DNA from: Polaromonas sp047303325
GTDB lineage: Bacteria > Pseudomonadota > Gammaproteobacteria > Burkholderiales > Burkholderiaceae_C
Direction: 5' to 3'
Length of the DNA: 64,000 nt
Assembly (NCBI RefSeq): GCF_047303325.1
Contig: NZ_JBKBEX010000005.1
Span: 137,383 to 201,382, forward strand
The position numbers and the translations under genes are program-made. A model generated the notes under the pieces. That model did not search any database, was not told the DNA's origin, and saw only the letters and a program-made list of their open reading frames with translations. Positions 40,137-49,313 of this stretch are shown here, one piece after another (position 1 is the first letter of the stretch; every line of letters begins with the position of its first letter).

Positions 40137-41486
40137 CTACCCTGCAGGCGCCGATAAAAAACTCTCCAGCGCACCGATTGTCCTGGCCGTGGCGCCGCGA
40201 TTACGGTCAGCAAAGGCCAGCCCTGCCGCCACAGCCGCGGCATGCGCGTCGGGCCTGTCCATCCACTTGCGCGCGGTGCGCACGCCCTGCTCCATGTCGA
40301 CCACGCGGCGGGCCGCGCCGGCTTCCACGGCCAGCTCGGCAGCCTCGGTGAAGTTAAAGGTATGCGGGCCCATCACCACCGGGCAACCGCAGGCCGCGGC
40401 CTCGATCAGGTTCTGGCCGCCCAGGGGCGCGAAGCTGCCGCCCAGCAAGGCGACGTCGCTCATCGCGTAATACAGGGCCATCTCGCCCAGCGAATCACCG
40501 AGCCACACGTCGGCCTCCAGCGCCTCGCCGGTCAGGCCCGCATCGGACCAGCCGGAGCGGCGCGACACGCGCAGGCCGTGCTGGCGCACCAGCGCCTCCA
40601 CCTCGTTAAAGCGCTGCGGGTGGCGCGGCACCAGCAAAATCCTGAAGCGGCTTCCGGTTTCCCGCGGCGGGGCGTCCGCCGTGGCATCGCTCGCCGGCGG
40701 CGCATGTTCCGACTGAGCCATGGCGGCTATCTGCTGGAGGAACTGCTCTTCCTCGCCCTCGCGCGAACTCGCGAACATCATCACCGGCAGCGCCAGCGCG
40801 CGGCGCCAGGATTTGCCTTTTTCCTGCTGGGCTTCGTCCAGCGAGGCATCAAACTTGAGGTTGCCGAACACGCCGCCGACCGCCGCGCCGGCCTGGCGAA
40901 AGCGGCGCGCATCATCGTCGGTCTGCGCATACACCGCTGACAGCGCGGCATAAGCCGGAACCGACAGCGGCGACATCCTGAGCGCCTGCTTCAGCGATTT
41001 TTCGGACAACCTGCCATTGACCAGCACCAGCGGCATGGCGCGCGCTTTCGCGGCGGCCACCAGGTTGGGCCAGATTTCGGTTTCCATCAACAGGCCCAGG
41101 CGCGGTTTGAAGTGTTCAAAAAACCGTGCCACCGCCCCGGGGCTGTCCCAAGGCTGCCAGACCTGCACGTCACCGGGCTGCAGCAAGGCCACGCCTTCGG
41201 CGCGCCCGGTAGCCGTGCCGTGCGTGAGCAGTATGCGCAGGCCGGGATGGCGTTCACGCAAGGCCTTGAGCAGCACGGCCGCCGCGCGGGTCTCGCCCAG
41301 CGAGACCGCATGCACCCAGACCAGTTCGGAACGGGTTTCGGCCGGCTGCGTGTAGCGGCCGAAGCGCTCTTCCACCGCCTCGAGATAACCGGGCTCCTGC
41401 TTTGCGCGGCGCGCCAGCTTGCGGCGCAGCAGCGGCTGCCCACACCACACCAGCAGCGAATAAAGTTTCAGGGCCAGCGCGCTCAT
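40137..41486 (-). CDS. waaA: 3-deoxy-D-manno-octulosonic acid (Kdo) transferase
   Basis: A 449-residue GT30 glycosyltransferase that adds Kdo to lipid A at the inner membrane. Family sequence: N-terminal membrane-associated segment, WVHAVSLGETRAA with the catalytic Glu, LLTHGTATGR, LMETEIWPNL, and the donor-binding DVALLGGSFAPLGGQNLIEAAACGCPVVMGPHTFNF. It contains a charged insert (about residues 235-290) and is slightly longer than E. coli WaaA. Its start overlaps the waaC stop by four bases. Confidence 0.95.
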   Translation of the reverse strand: MSALALKLYSLLVWCGQPLLRRKLARRAKQEPGYLEAVEERFGRYTQPAETRSELVWVHAVSLGETRAAAVLLKALRERHPGLRILLTHGTATGRAEGVALLQPGDVQVWQPWDSPGAVARFFEHFKPRLGLLMETEIWPNLVAAAKARAMPLVLVNGRLSEKSLKQALRMSPLSVPAYAALSAVYAQTDDDARRFRQAGAAVGGVFGNLKFDASLDEAQQEKGKSWRRALALPVMMFASSREGEEEQFLQQIAAMAQSEHAPPASDATADAPPRETGSRFRILLVPRHPQRFNEVEALVRQHGLRVSRRSGWSDAGLTGEALEADVWLGDSLGEMALYYAMSDVALLGGSFAPLGGQNLIEAAACGCPVVMGPHTFNFTEAAELAVEAGAARRVVDMEQGVRTARKWMDRPDAHAAAVAAGLAFADRNRGATARTIGALESFLSAPAG

Positions 41487-42499
41487 GCGTCGACCCCGGC
41501 CGTGCCGCAGGCCAGCCAGGCCTGCCAGACGGCTTCAACATCCGGCGCAGGCTCCGCGAACACGCTGACTTGGCGGCCGCCATGGCCCAACGCGTCAGGC
41601 CCGGTGCGCCAGGCGGTGTCGAAGTTGTAGATCTGCACATGCGGCAGGTCCAGCGCGACGGCGATGTGACTCACACCGCTGTCCACGCCTATCACGCCGG
41701 CGCATTGCGCAAGTTCTGCGGCCAACTCATCCAGCGCCAGCGTGGGCGGCACCAGGGCCGAACCCGCCGCCGCACCGTTCAGCGCTGCGGCCATCGCCTC
41801 GCTGGTGGCTAGCTCCGCGGCATTGCCGTGCGGCAGCAGCAGTTGGTAGCCGGCCGTGTTCAGGCGCTGGCCCAGCGCGACCCAGTGGCTCAGCGGCCAT
41901 TCCTTGTCGGCGCGCGAAGTGCCGTGGATAAAAGCGATGCGGCCCTTGGGGTAGTGCTCATGCGTCTTTGCGGGCGCCGCAGCCACTTTCAAGCCAAAGT
42001 CAGCGCCGGCCGCAAAGCGGTAGCCCAGCGCGCGCGCGGCCAGTTCGCGCGAACGCCGCACCGCATGGATGTGCGGCTCGACCGCAATCGCCACGTCGGC
42101 CACCCAGCGCGTGGGCGCTTCGTAGCCCGAGCCGTCGGTCTGGTTGGCCAGGGCATAGCGTTTGCCGCCGGGCGACAGCCGGGCCAGCCGCGCCACCAGG
42201 GCCGACTTGGTCAGGCCCTGCAGATCGATCACGGCGTCATAGGCCTCCTGCTGCAAGTCATGCTTGAAGGCACGCCAGGCCTGGCGCGTAGCCGCCGTCC
42301 AGAAGGATTTGCGCCAGCGCCGTATCTCGCAGGGAATCACACGGTGCAGGCCTTCGCTGCGCGCCAGCAAGGGGGCGAAGGACTTCTCCACCACCCAGTC
42401 AATTTGCGCATCCGGCAAGGCGGCGCGTATGTCCTGCACCACGGGCAGGGTGTGCACCACATCGCCCAGGGACGAGAGCTTGACCAGGAGAATTTTCAT
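41483..42499 (-). CDS. waaC: Lipopolysaccharide heptosyltransferase I
   Basis: A 338-residue GT9 enzyme that transfers the first heptose to Kdo of the LPS inner core. The N-terminal MKILLVKLSSLGDVVHTLPVVQDI, the ligand loop DWVVEKSFAPLLA, the middle AVIDLQGLTKSAL and the donor site AQCAGVIGVDSGVSHIAVALDLP identify it. It is coupled to waaA by a four-base overlap; both build the inner core. Confidence 0.95.
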   Translation of the reverse strand: MKILLVKLSSLGDVVHTLPVVQDIRAALPDAQIDWVVEKSFAPLLARSEGLHRVIPCEIRRWRKSFWTAATRQAWRAFKHDLQQEAYDAVIDLQGLTKSALVARLARLSPGGKRYALANQTDGSGYEAPTRWVADVAIAVEPHIHAVRRSRELAARALGYRFAAGADFGLKVAAAPAKTHEHYPKGRIAFIHGTSRADKEWPLSHWVALGQRLNTAGYQLLLPHGNAAELATSEAMAAALNGAAAGSALVPPTLALDELAAELAQCAGVIGVDSGVSHIAVALDLPHVQIYNFDTAWRTGPDALGHGGRQVSVFAEPAPDVEAVWQAWLACGTAGVDA

Positions 42500-42583
42500 G
42501 AAGACAGTGAAAACGCAAAACGCTGATTTTCACCGCAGAATGCCCCCGGGCCGGGGAAACCTCAAAAAAGGCGGTTTTGGCCC

Positions 42584-43969
42584 CTAATGCGCCGCAGCGG
42601 CTAGGCTGGCATCAGGTTTTACGCTGCGCAGCAGAGCCAGCATGTCAGCCTCAATACGCTCCAGCGCCTGCTGGGTGTGGCCTTCAAAACGCAGCACCAG
42701 CACCGGCGTGGTGTTGGAGGCGCGTATCAGGCCAAAACCGTCGGGCCAGTCCACGCGCACGCCATCAATTGTGGAAATCTTGGCCGGTGCCGCGAATTTC
42801 GCGGACTTGATCAGCGCTTCCACCACTGCATGCGGCTCGCCTTCCTTGCAGGCCACATTGAGTTCTGGCGTGCTGAAGCTGGTGGGCAGGGCATTGAGCA
42901 CGATGCCGGCATCGGGCACGCGGCTGAGAATCTCAAGCAGGCGGGCGCCGGCATAGGTGCCGTCGTCAAAACCGTACCAGCGCTCCTTGAAGAAGATATG
43001 GCCGCTCATCTCGCCGCCCAGCGGCGAATTGACTTCCTTCATCCTGGCCTTGATCAGCGAATGGCCGGTCTTGTACATCATGGGCACGCCGCCGGCGGCC
43101 TCGATCTCAGGCGCCAGGCGCTGCGAGCATTTCACGTCGAACAAGATGGTGGCGCCCGGCTCGCGCGAGAGCACGTCGCGCGCGAACAGCATCATCTGCC
43201 GGTCGGGGTAGATGTTCTGGCCGTCCTTGGTCACGATGCCCAGCCGGTCGCCGTCGCCGTCAAAGGCCAGGCCCAGTTCGGCGTCGCCGCTTTGCAGGGC
43301 CTTGATCAGGTCCTGCAGGTTCTCAGGCTTGCTCGGGTCCGGGTGGTGGTTGGGAAAGTTGCCGTCCACTTCGCTGAAGAGCTCGGTGACTTCACAGCCC
43401 AGCGCGCGGAAGATCGCAGGGGCCGAGGCGCCGGCAATGCCGTTGCCCGAATCGACAACGATTTTCATGGGGCGCTCCAGCTTGATGCCGGAGACGATGC
43501 GCTCGCGGTAGGCCGTTCCCACATCGACCTGGCGTATGCCGCCGCCCTGCGCGGGCAGCACCCAGTCCTCGCCTTCGATGACGCGGCGCAGCGCCTGGAT
43601 GTCCTCACCGTAGATCGCGCGGCCGGCCAGCACCATCTTGAAGCCGTTGTAGTCCTTGGGGTTATGGCTGCCGGTGACCTGTATGCCCGAGCCGGCCAGC
43701 GTGCTGGCGGCGAAGTACAGCATGGGCGTGGTCACCATGCCCACATCGATCACGTCAATGCCCGTGGCGGCCAGGCCGCGCATCAGCGCCGCGCTCAGCG
43801 AGGGCCCGCTGAGCCGGCCGTCGCGGCCCACGGCCACGGCTTTTTCGCCCTCGGCCAGTGCCGCCATGCCAAAAGCCTTGCCCAGGGCCTCGGCCATCGT
43901 TTCATGGATGGTGGACGGCACAACGCCGCGTATGTCATAGGCCTTGAAGATGGACGGGTTGATTTGCAT
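42584..43969 (-). CDS. Phosphomannomutase/phosphoglucomutase
   Basis: A 461-residue alpha-D-phosphohexomutase of the AlgC/ManB type that interconverts hexose 6- and 1-phosphates for LPS or exopolysaccharide. The four domains show FKAYDIRGVVPS, the phosphoserine loop VTGSHNPKDYNGFK, the Mg site FDGDGDRLGIV and the sugar-binding GGEMSGHIFFKE, plus RASNTTPVLVLRFEG near the C terminus for phosphate binding. ATG 43969 gives the AlgC length; an upstream ATG at 44017 would add 16 unrelated residues. It precedes the heptosyltransferase genes on the same strand, 84 bases away. Confidence 0.93.
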   Translation of the reverse strand: MQINPSIFKAYDIRGVVPSTIHETMAEALGKAFGMAALAEGEKAVAVGRDGRLSGPSLSAALMRGLAATGIDVIDVGMVTTPMLYFAASTLAGSGIQVTGSHNPKDYNGFKMVLAGRAIYGEDIQALRRVIEGEDWVLPAQGGGIRQVDVGTAYRERIVSGIKLERPMKIVVDSGNGIAGASAPAIFRALGCEVTELFSEVDGNFPNHHPDPSKPENLQDLIKALQSGDAELGLAFDGDGDRLGIVTKDGQNIYPDRQMMLFARDVLSREPGATILFDVKCSQRLAPEIEAAGGVPMMYKTGHSLIKARMKEVNSPLGGEMSGHIFFKERWYGFDDGTYAGARLLEILSRVPDAGIVLNALPTSFSTPELNVACKEGEPHAVVEALIKSAKFAAPAKISTIDGVRVDWPDGFGLIRASNTTPVLVLRFEGHTQQALERIEADMLALLRSVKPDASLAAAAH

Positions 43970-44194
43970 CGGAGGCGGTTCCTGGAGAGTACGGGAATGG
44001 TTCGAAAGCGCATTCATTGTAGGTGGCGGCCCCGCCGCTTCCTGTAGGCGGCAGCCGTTTCCGGCCAGTCCGTTCAGACTATTGCGGGGTGCCCCAAAAC
44101 GCCGAAAACCCGTCTAAAAGCAGGCCCATTGCGGGCCCAGGGACATGTCCGAAAACGGCCAGTCAAAACCAGCCCGCGGCGTATCATTTCTTCC

Positions 44195-45703
44195 ATGGAC
44201 CGCGACAACACCCCTCTAGCCGACAACGACTGCTATCTCGCCCTGAAGGCGCGCGATGCGCGTTTTGACGGCAGCTTTTTCACCGGCGTGACTTCCACCG
44301 GCATTTATTGCCGGCCGGTCTGCAGCGTGAAAACCCCCAAGCGCGAGAACTGCCGTTTCTTCCACCATGCGGCGCAGGCCGAGAACGCCGGCTTTCGCCC
44401 CTGCCTGCGCTGCCGGCCCGAACTGGCGCCGCACTCGGTGGTGTGGTCCATCCAGGATGCCTCCTACATCCTCGCGCACCAGGCGGCCCGCCTGCTGGAC
44501 GAGCCCGAAGTCTGGGCCGGTGAAGCGCCCTCGGTCGACAAACTCGCGGCGCGCCTGGGCGTGAGCGACCGCCATGTAAGGCGCATCTTCGAGGCGCAGT
44601 TCGGCGTCTCGCCCATGCAGTATTTGCAAACGCACAGGCTGCACACCGCCAAGCAGTTGCTGGCCGACACCGACCTGCCCATCACGCAGATCGCGCTGAT
44701 CAGCGGCTTTGCCAGCGTGCGACGCTTCAACGCGGCTTTTGTCGAGCACTACAAACTCAACCCCACGCAGCTGCGGCGCCAGGGGGCCGAGCGCAGCGGC
44801 AAGGTCGGCGAAGGCGCGACCATACGGCTTGGCTACCGCCCGCCCTATGACGTGCAGGCCATGCTGGCTTTTTTCAGCAAGCGCTGCATCAGCGCCATCG
44901 AATTCATCGATGCCGACGCAGCGCAGCCCTGCCTGGGCCGGACCTTGAGCATCGAGTCCGGCGGCAAACAACACACCGGCTGGCTGCTCGCGAGCTTTGA
45001 GGAAGAACGTTCGCGCCTGGTACTGCGCGTGAGCGACTCGTTGCGCGAAGTGCTGCCCCTGGTGATACGCCGCGTGCGCACCACCTTCGACCTGGACGCC
45101 GACCCGACGGCCATCAACAGCGTGCTGCATGGCGCGTTTCCCGACGGCGACGGCCTGCGCGTGCCGGGTGCGCTGGACGGCTATGAGCTCGCGGTGCGCG
45201 CCGTGCTGGGCCAGCAGATCACCGTGGCCGCCGCGCGCACCCTGGCCCAGCGCATGGTGGACCGTTTCGGCGAGCCGGTGGAAACGCCCTGGCCCAAGTT
45301 GACGCGGCTCTTCCCCACCCCCGCCGTGCTGGCCGCCGCCAGCGGCGACGCGCTGGGGCAGCTGGGCATCGTCAAGCAGCGCCAGGCAGCCATTGTTGGC
45401 ATCGCCCAGGCGGTGGCCGACAAGCGCCTGCAGCTGCACAGCGGCGCCGACGTGAGCGCCACACTGGCCACGCTGAAAGATTTGCCCGGCATAGGCGACT
45501 GGACCGCGCAGTACATCGCCATGCGCGCGCTGCGCTGGCCCGATGCCTTCCCGGCGGGCGACGTGGCACTGCACAAGGCCCTGGGCGTGCAGGACCTGAA
45601 GAACCCGGCACGCGAAGCGGAACTCGCTTCAACGGCCTGGAAACCCTGGCGTAGCTATGCGGTGATACGCGCCTGGAGCGGCACGCTGGAACGCCCCGGC
45701 TGA
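44195..45703 (+). CDS. Ada metal-binding / AraC HTH / AlkA 3-methyladenine glycosylase fusion
   Basis: A 502-residue DNA repair fusion. Domain 1 (about 10-80) is the Ada zinc domain with GIYCRPVCSVKTP and RPCLRCRPE, whose first Cys takes methyl groups from phosphotriesters. Domain 2 (about 95-195) is an AraC HTH, with SDRHVRRIFEAQFGVSPMQYLQTHRLHTAKQLL. Domain 3 (about 210-500) is AlkA: an N-domain then HhH-GPD with DGYELAVRAVLGQQITVAAARTLAQRMV and LPGIGDWTAQYIAMRALRWPDAFPAGDVAL containing the catalytic Asp. It senses alkylation damage and excises damaged bases. The Ogt domain of Ada is missing but encoded 195 bases downstream. Confidence 0.93.
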   Translation: MDRDNTPLADNDCYLALKARDARFDGSFFTGVTSTGIYCRPVCSVKTPKRENCRFFHHAAQAENAGFRPCLRCRPELAPHSVVWSIQDASYILAHQAARLLDEPEVWAGEAPSVDKLAARLGVSDRHVRRIFEAQFGVSPMQYLQTHRLHTAKQLLADTDLPITQIALISGFASVRRFNAAFVEHYKLNPTQLRRQGAERSGKVGEGATIRLGYRPPYDVQAMLAFFSKRCISAIEFIDADAAQPCLGRTLSIESGGKQHTGWLLASFEEERSRLVLRVSDSLREVLPLVIRRVRTTFDLDADPTAINSVLHGAFPDGDGLRVPGALDGYELAVRAVLGQQITVAAARTLAQRMVDRFGEPVETPWPKLTRLFPTPAVLAAASGDALGQLGIVKQRQAAIVGIAQAVADKRLQLHSGADVSATLATLKDLPGIGDWTAQYIAMRALRWPDAFPAGDVALHKALGVQDLKNPAREAELASTAWKPWRSYAVIRAWSGTLERPG

Positions 45704-45898
45704 CGGCGATTCATGCGTGAGCGGAATGAATGCGGCGCCTCGATTTCATTGGACGGTTCAGCGCCCCGGCGCGAACATCGCCGGTGGATGATCGAGCCGA
45801 CCTTTGCCCGCGAAACAACAAGCCAGCCAAAGCCGCCTTTTAGGGCTCAAAAAGACCTGATAAGGCAGACACTCGAAACCATTCAAAAGGTGAACAAG

Positions 45899-46420
45899 AT
45901 GAAATTCGACAACTCCATCGTCCAGACGACCTTTCACAGCCCCCTGGGGGAAATGATCATCGCCGCCACCGACAAAGGCCTGGCCGGCGTCTGGTTTGCC
46001 GGCCAGCGGCATTTGCCGCCGCAGCTCGTGAAGCCCTATGTGTGGCGCGAAGACCCCGAGCACCCGGTGCTCAGGCAAGCCATCACGCAGCTGACGGAAT
46101 ACTATGCCGGCACCCGCACGACCTTCGACCTGCCGCTGGACCTGGGCCATGGCACGGCCTTCCAGCAATCAGTGTGGCAGGCCTTGCTGGCCATTCCGCA
46201 AGGCGGCACCCTGAGCTACGGTCAGGTCAGCCAGCGCATAGGCAAACCCGAGGCGGTGCGCGCCGTGGGCGCGGCAGTCGGCCGCAACCCGCTCAGCGTG
46301 ATCGTGCCCTGCCACCGCGTGCTGGGCTCCGACGGTTCGCTCACCGGTTATGCCGGCGGGCTGCACCGCAAGACCGCCTTGCTTAAACTCGAAGGCGCAC
46401 TTCAGGAGAACATGCTGTGA
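45899..46420 (+). CDS. ogt: Methylated-DNA-[protein]-cysteine S-methyltransferase
   Basis: A 173-residue alkyltransferase removing methyl from O6-methylguanine in a suicide reaction. The active site VIVPCHRVLGSDG, the helix FQQSVWQALLAIPQGGTLSYGQVSQRIG and the RAVGAAVGRNP loop are complete. ATG 45899 with AAAGG upstream starts the family N terminus; the frame extends to 45713 without similarity. It follows the Ada-AlkA fusion in the same direction, so together they supply all Ada functions, and its stop overlaps the next gene start. Confidence 0.95.
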   Translation: MKFDNSIVQTTFHSPLGEMIIAATDKGLAGVWFAGQRHLPPQLVKPYVWREDPEHPVLRQAITQLTEYYAGTRTTFDLPLDLGHGTAFQQSVWQALLAIPQGGTLSYGQVSQRIGKPEAVRAVGAAVGRNPLSVIVPCHRVLGSDGSLTGYAGGLHRKTALLKLEGALQENML

Positions 46421-47367
46421 GTTCCAGTCCTTCAGGCATCGCCGCGCCCCTGGGCGCGGCCGCCGCCCGACCCAAGAGCTGGGTCGCCGACTTCGTGATG
46501 CTGGCCGCCATCTGGGGCTCATCCTTTCTGTTCATGCGCATCAGCACGGTGGAGTTCGGCCCGCTGCCCACCGCCGCCGTGCGCGTGGCCATCGCCGCGC
46601 TCTTCCTGCTGCCCATCGTGTGGCTGCGCGGCCTGTTGCCAGCTCTGAGGAAAAACTGGAAAAAGATTTTTTTCATCGGCGTGCTCAATTCGGGCATTCC
46701 CTTTGCCTGTTTTTCCTTCGCGCTGCTGTCCATCACCACGGGCCTCTCGGCCATCCTCAATGCCACCGTGCCCATGTTCGGCGCGCTGATCGCCTGGCTC
46801 TGGCTCAAGGACAAACCCAATGGCTCGCGCATCCTGGGCCTCATCGTCGGTTTTGCCGGCGTCGCCATGCTGGCCTGGGACAAAGCCACCTTCAAGCCCG
46901 ATGCCTCCGGCGTGGCGCCCGGCTGGGCCGTGCTCGCCTGCCTGTTTGCCTGCCTGTGCTACGGCATCTCGGCCAGCTACACCAAGCGCTACCTCTCGGG
47001 CATGCCGCCCCTGGTCACGGCCGCCGGCAGCCAGATAGGCGCGACCCTGGGCCTGGCTCTGCCCGCCGCCTGGCTGTGGCCCGCGCAAATGCCGGGCGCA
47101 CACGCCTGGCTGGCACTGCTGGCCGTGGGCGTGGTTTGCACCGGCCTGGCCTATATCCTGTTCTTTCGCCTGATTGAAAACGCCGGCCCGCCGCGCGCGC
47201 TCTCGGTCACCTTCCTGGTGCCGGTGTTCGCCGTGATCTATGGCGTGATCTTCCTCGGCGAGCATGTGACAGCCTGGATGGTGGTCTGCGCCGTGGTGAT
47301 TGTGATTGGCACCGCGCTCTCGACCGGCTTGCTCAAGCTGGGCCGCAAGGCCCCGACACAGGGATGA
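46417..47367 (+). CDS. EamA family transporter (DMT superfamily)
   Basis: A 316-residue membrane protein with ten helices made of two EamA repeats, for example FVMLAAIWGSSFLFMRIS and GLAYILFFRLIENAGPPRALSVTFLVPVFAVIYGVIFLGE. It probably exports amino acids or metabolites. It starts at GTG 46417, overlapping the ogt TGA by four bases, with AGGAG nine bases before. The coupling to a DNA repair gene is probably incidental. Confidence 0.9.
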   Translation: MSSSPSGIAAPLGAAAARPKSWVADFVMLAAIWGSSFLFMRISTVEFGPLPTAAVRVAIAALFLLPIVWLRGLLPALRKNWKKIFFIGVLNSGIPFACFSFALLSITTGLSAILNATVPMFGALIAWLWLKDKPNGSRILGLIVGFAGVAMLAWDKATFKPDASGVAPGWAVLACLFACLCYGISASYTKRYLSGMPPLVTAAGSQIGATLGLALPAAWLWPAQMPGAHAWLALLAVGVVCTGLAYILFFRLIENAGPPRALSVTFLVPVFAVIYGVIFLGEHVTAWMVVCAVVIVIGTALSTGLLKLGRKAPTQG

Positions 47368-47534
47368 CTTCGGCCCGCAAGGCCAAGCTCAAGATCAAGC
47401 TGGCCGTGCCCAAACCGCGCAACCCGCTGGTAGCGCCCGCGGCGCAGCGCAAAGCGGGCTCGCACCGGAAATCCGAAGCGAGCCTGCGCAAGAAGGAAAA
47501 GATGGCGCTCAAAAAGCAGCTGTTTCAGCTGTAA
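47364..47534 (+). CDS. 56-residue strongly basic protein
   Basis: An ATG overlapping the EamA stop (ATGA at 47364-47367) opens a 56-codon frame ending in TAA. The product has about 18 Lys/Arg and almost no acidic residues (two Glu), with an AKLKIKLAVPKPRNP start and an ASLRKKEKMALKKQLFQL end. GGG lies immediately before the ATG. Composition suggests a nucleic-acid-binding or ribosome-associated peptide. The four-base coupling and coherent composition argue that it is real; no family is recognised. Confidence 0.6.
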   Translation: MTSARKAKLKIKLAVPKPRNPLVAPAAQRKAGSHRKSEASLRKKEKMALKKQLFQL

Positions 47535-47615
47535 TACGCAGTCATACGCGTGTCGCCCAAGCTGGGTGAGAATCAGGGCTCCATCAACCTGGTTCACACA
47601 ACAAGGGCGACTCAC

Positions 47616-48845
47616 ATGCTGCAGTTCCATGCTTCCGGCCAGGCCGGGCGCGCTACCACTTCCATGGCTTCAACAACGGGCTTGCGCGCCCTGCTCACTG
47701 GCATCTACCTGATCGCCTCCGCAGGTAGCGCGCAGGCCCAGGACTCGCTCGATGCGATGGTCAGCGCGGAAGCAAAGGAAGCCGGCTTTCCCGCACTGGC
47801 CGCCGCGGTGGTCAGCAAGGGCACACTGATGGCCGTGGGCACAGGCGGCACGCGCCGTGTCGGCACCAGCATTCCCGTCACACACCAGGACCGCTTTCAC
47901 ATAGGTTCGGACACCAAGGCCATGACATCCTTGCTGGCCGCCATGATGGTGGAGGCCGGCAAGCTGCGCTGGGACAGCACGTTTGAGCAGGTGTTTCCCG
48001 AACTGGCCGCCGGCATGGATGCCGGTGTCAAACGCGTCACGCTGACCCAACTGCTGTCGCACACCAGCGGCCTACCCTCCGACAACGCGGACTTTGACGC
48101 GCTGCTCGCCAAGGTGGTCTTCCAGCCCGGTAACCTCAACGACCAACGCTACTGGATGGTCAAGCAGACCGTCACCAAGCCCCTGGCCCGCGAGCCCGGC
48201 GCGTCATTCGCCTACTCCAATCTCGGCTACACCATGGCCGGCGCCATGATTGAGCGCGTGGGCGAGAAGTCGTGGGAAGAACTGATCTTTGACCGCGTCT
48301 TCACGCCGCTGCAACTCACCAGCGCCGGCATAGGCCCGCAAGCCACCCTGGGCCGCATAGACGCACCGCTGGGCCACGCCGTGGTCGACGGCAAGCTCAA
48401 GGCCATGATTGGTGGGCCCGAAGCCGACAACCCCCTGGTCATCAGCCCGGCCGGCACCGCCCACATGTCGGTGCTGGACTTTGTGCAGTGGGGCAGCTGG
48501 ATGGCAGGGCAAGGCAAGCGCGCGCCCTTCCTGGTCAAACCAGAAACGATGAAGAAGCTCGTCACCCCCGTGGTCTCCATGTCGGCCGCTTCAACCTCAT
48601 CCACCACGGTGGCGGGCGCAGCGCAGTACGCGCTGGGCTGGGGCTCCACCAAAATGGCCTGGACGCCCTACCCCGTCGCTTTCCATGGCGGCTCCAACAA
48701 TATGAACAAGGCCTATATCTGGGTCGACACCGAACGCGACGCGGCTATCGTCGTCATGGCCAACGTGGCGACGCCCAATACCGACGACGTGATGCAGAAG
48801 CTGGCCGGCAAGCTGTATGAGCGCTATGTGAGCCCGGCGAAATAA
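47616..48845 (+). CDS. Serine hydrolase, beta-lactamase/DD-peptidase family (class C fold)
   Basis: A 409-residue periplasmic protein with a signal peptide ending SAQAQ (about residue 42). Catalytic motifs of the penicillin-binding superfamily are visible: S-x-x-K in HIGSDTKAMTS, Y-x-N in FAYSNLGY, and HGG in AFHGGSNNMNKA. This pattern (HGG in place of KTG) is typical of esterases and peptidases of family S12 rather than true AmpC. Substrate unknown. The start may be ATG 47616 (AAGGG upstream) or ATG 47664, which would begin directly with the signal peptide. It ends next to the accessory patch. Confidence 0.88.
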   Translation: MLQFHASGQAGRATTSMASTTGLRALLTGIYLIASAGSAQAQDSLDAMVSAEAKEAGFPALAAAVVSKGTLMAVGTGGTRRVGTSIPVTHQDRFHIGSDTKAMTSLLAAMMVEAGKLRWDSTFEQVFPELAAGMDAGVKRVTLTQLLSHTSGLPSDNADFDALLAKVVFQPGNLNDQRYWMVKQTVTKPLAREPGASFAYSNLGYTMAGAMIERVGEKSWEELIFDRVFTPLQLTSAGIGPQATLGRIDAPLGHAVVDGKLKAMIGGPEADNPLVISPAGTAHMSVLDFVQWGSWMAGQGKRAPFLVKPETMKKLVTPVVSMSAASTSSTTVAGAAQYALGWGSTKMAWTPYPVAFHGGSNNMNKAYIWVDTERDAAIVVMANVATPNTDDVMQKLAGKLYERYVSPAK

Positions 48846-48878
48846 AAATCTTGCGGAATCCTTTTCGTTAGGTCTCAA

Positions 48879-49214
48879 GTGTCGAAGCAACGTCAACGTC
48901 ATCTTGGCCGACAGCCCATGGAGGAGTCAATCCGCCTGGCGCTGGTGGAGTTAGTCGCTGCCGCGGGTGAAGTCGATGTCCAGCGCATGCGTTACGACTG
49001 GAGGGAAGACGACGTTCTTATCCAGCTCCATCTGCACAAGCCGATTTCAAGTTCTGCGCTGCTGCATTTCCGGCGTGAAATTGCAGCTATCTTTCGAAAA
49101 ATCATGACTGCTAGCGACCCACTTCAGGAATGGCTTGTGGTCATTGATCACGCCAGTGAGGAAATCGGACGGGTCTCGCCCTCTACCAATTTGGACGATA
49201 TCGCGCATGACTGA
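48879..49214 (+). CDS. Small hypothetical protein, first of the accessory patch
   Basis: A 111-residue soluble protein (EESIRLALVELVAAAGEVDVQRMRYDWREDDVLIQLHL region, then FRREIAAIFRKIM). No family recognised. It starts at GTG 48879, preceded by AGG; ATG 48918 is an alternative. GTTAGGT, a sequence fitting the GTTRRRY core of gene-cassette recombination sites, lies at 48867-48873, five bases before the start. Base composition is clearly lower in GC than the serine hydrolase before it. Confidence 0.5.
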   Translation: MSKQRQRHLGRQPMEESIRLALVELVAAAGEVDVQRMRYDWREDDVLIQLHLHKPISSSALLHFRREIAAIFRKIMTASDPLQEWLVVIDHASEEIGRVSPSTNLDDIAHD

Positions 49215-49313
49215 GAAGCGAAGAACTAGCCGCACAATTAACACGTACGCACGAGTGTGTCCGCTCCCTTCGGTCGCACCTGGCCCTTACCTACCATCTA
49301 CCTTAGCCTGCCC

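Noticed and set aside
44216..45574. A 452-codon minus-strand frame opposite the Ada-AlkA fusion
   Set aside because: Opposite a protein with complete DNA repair motifs; no recognisable domain.
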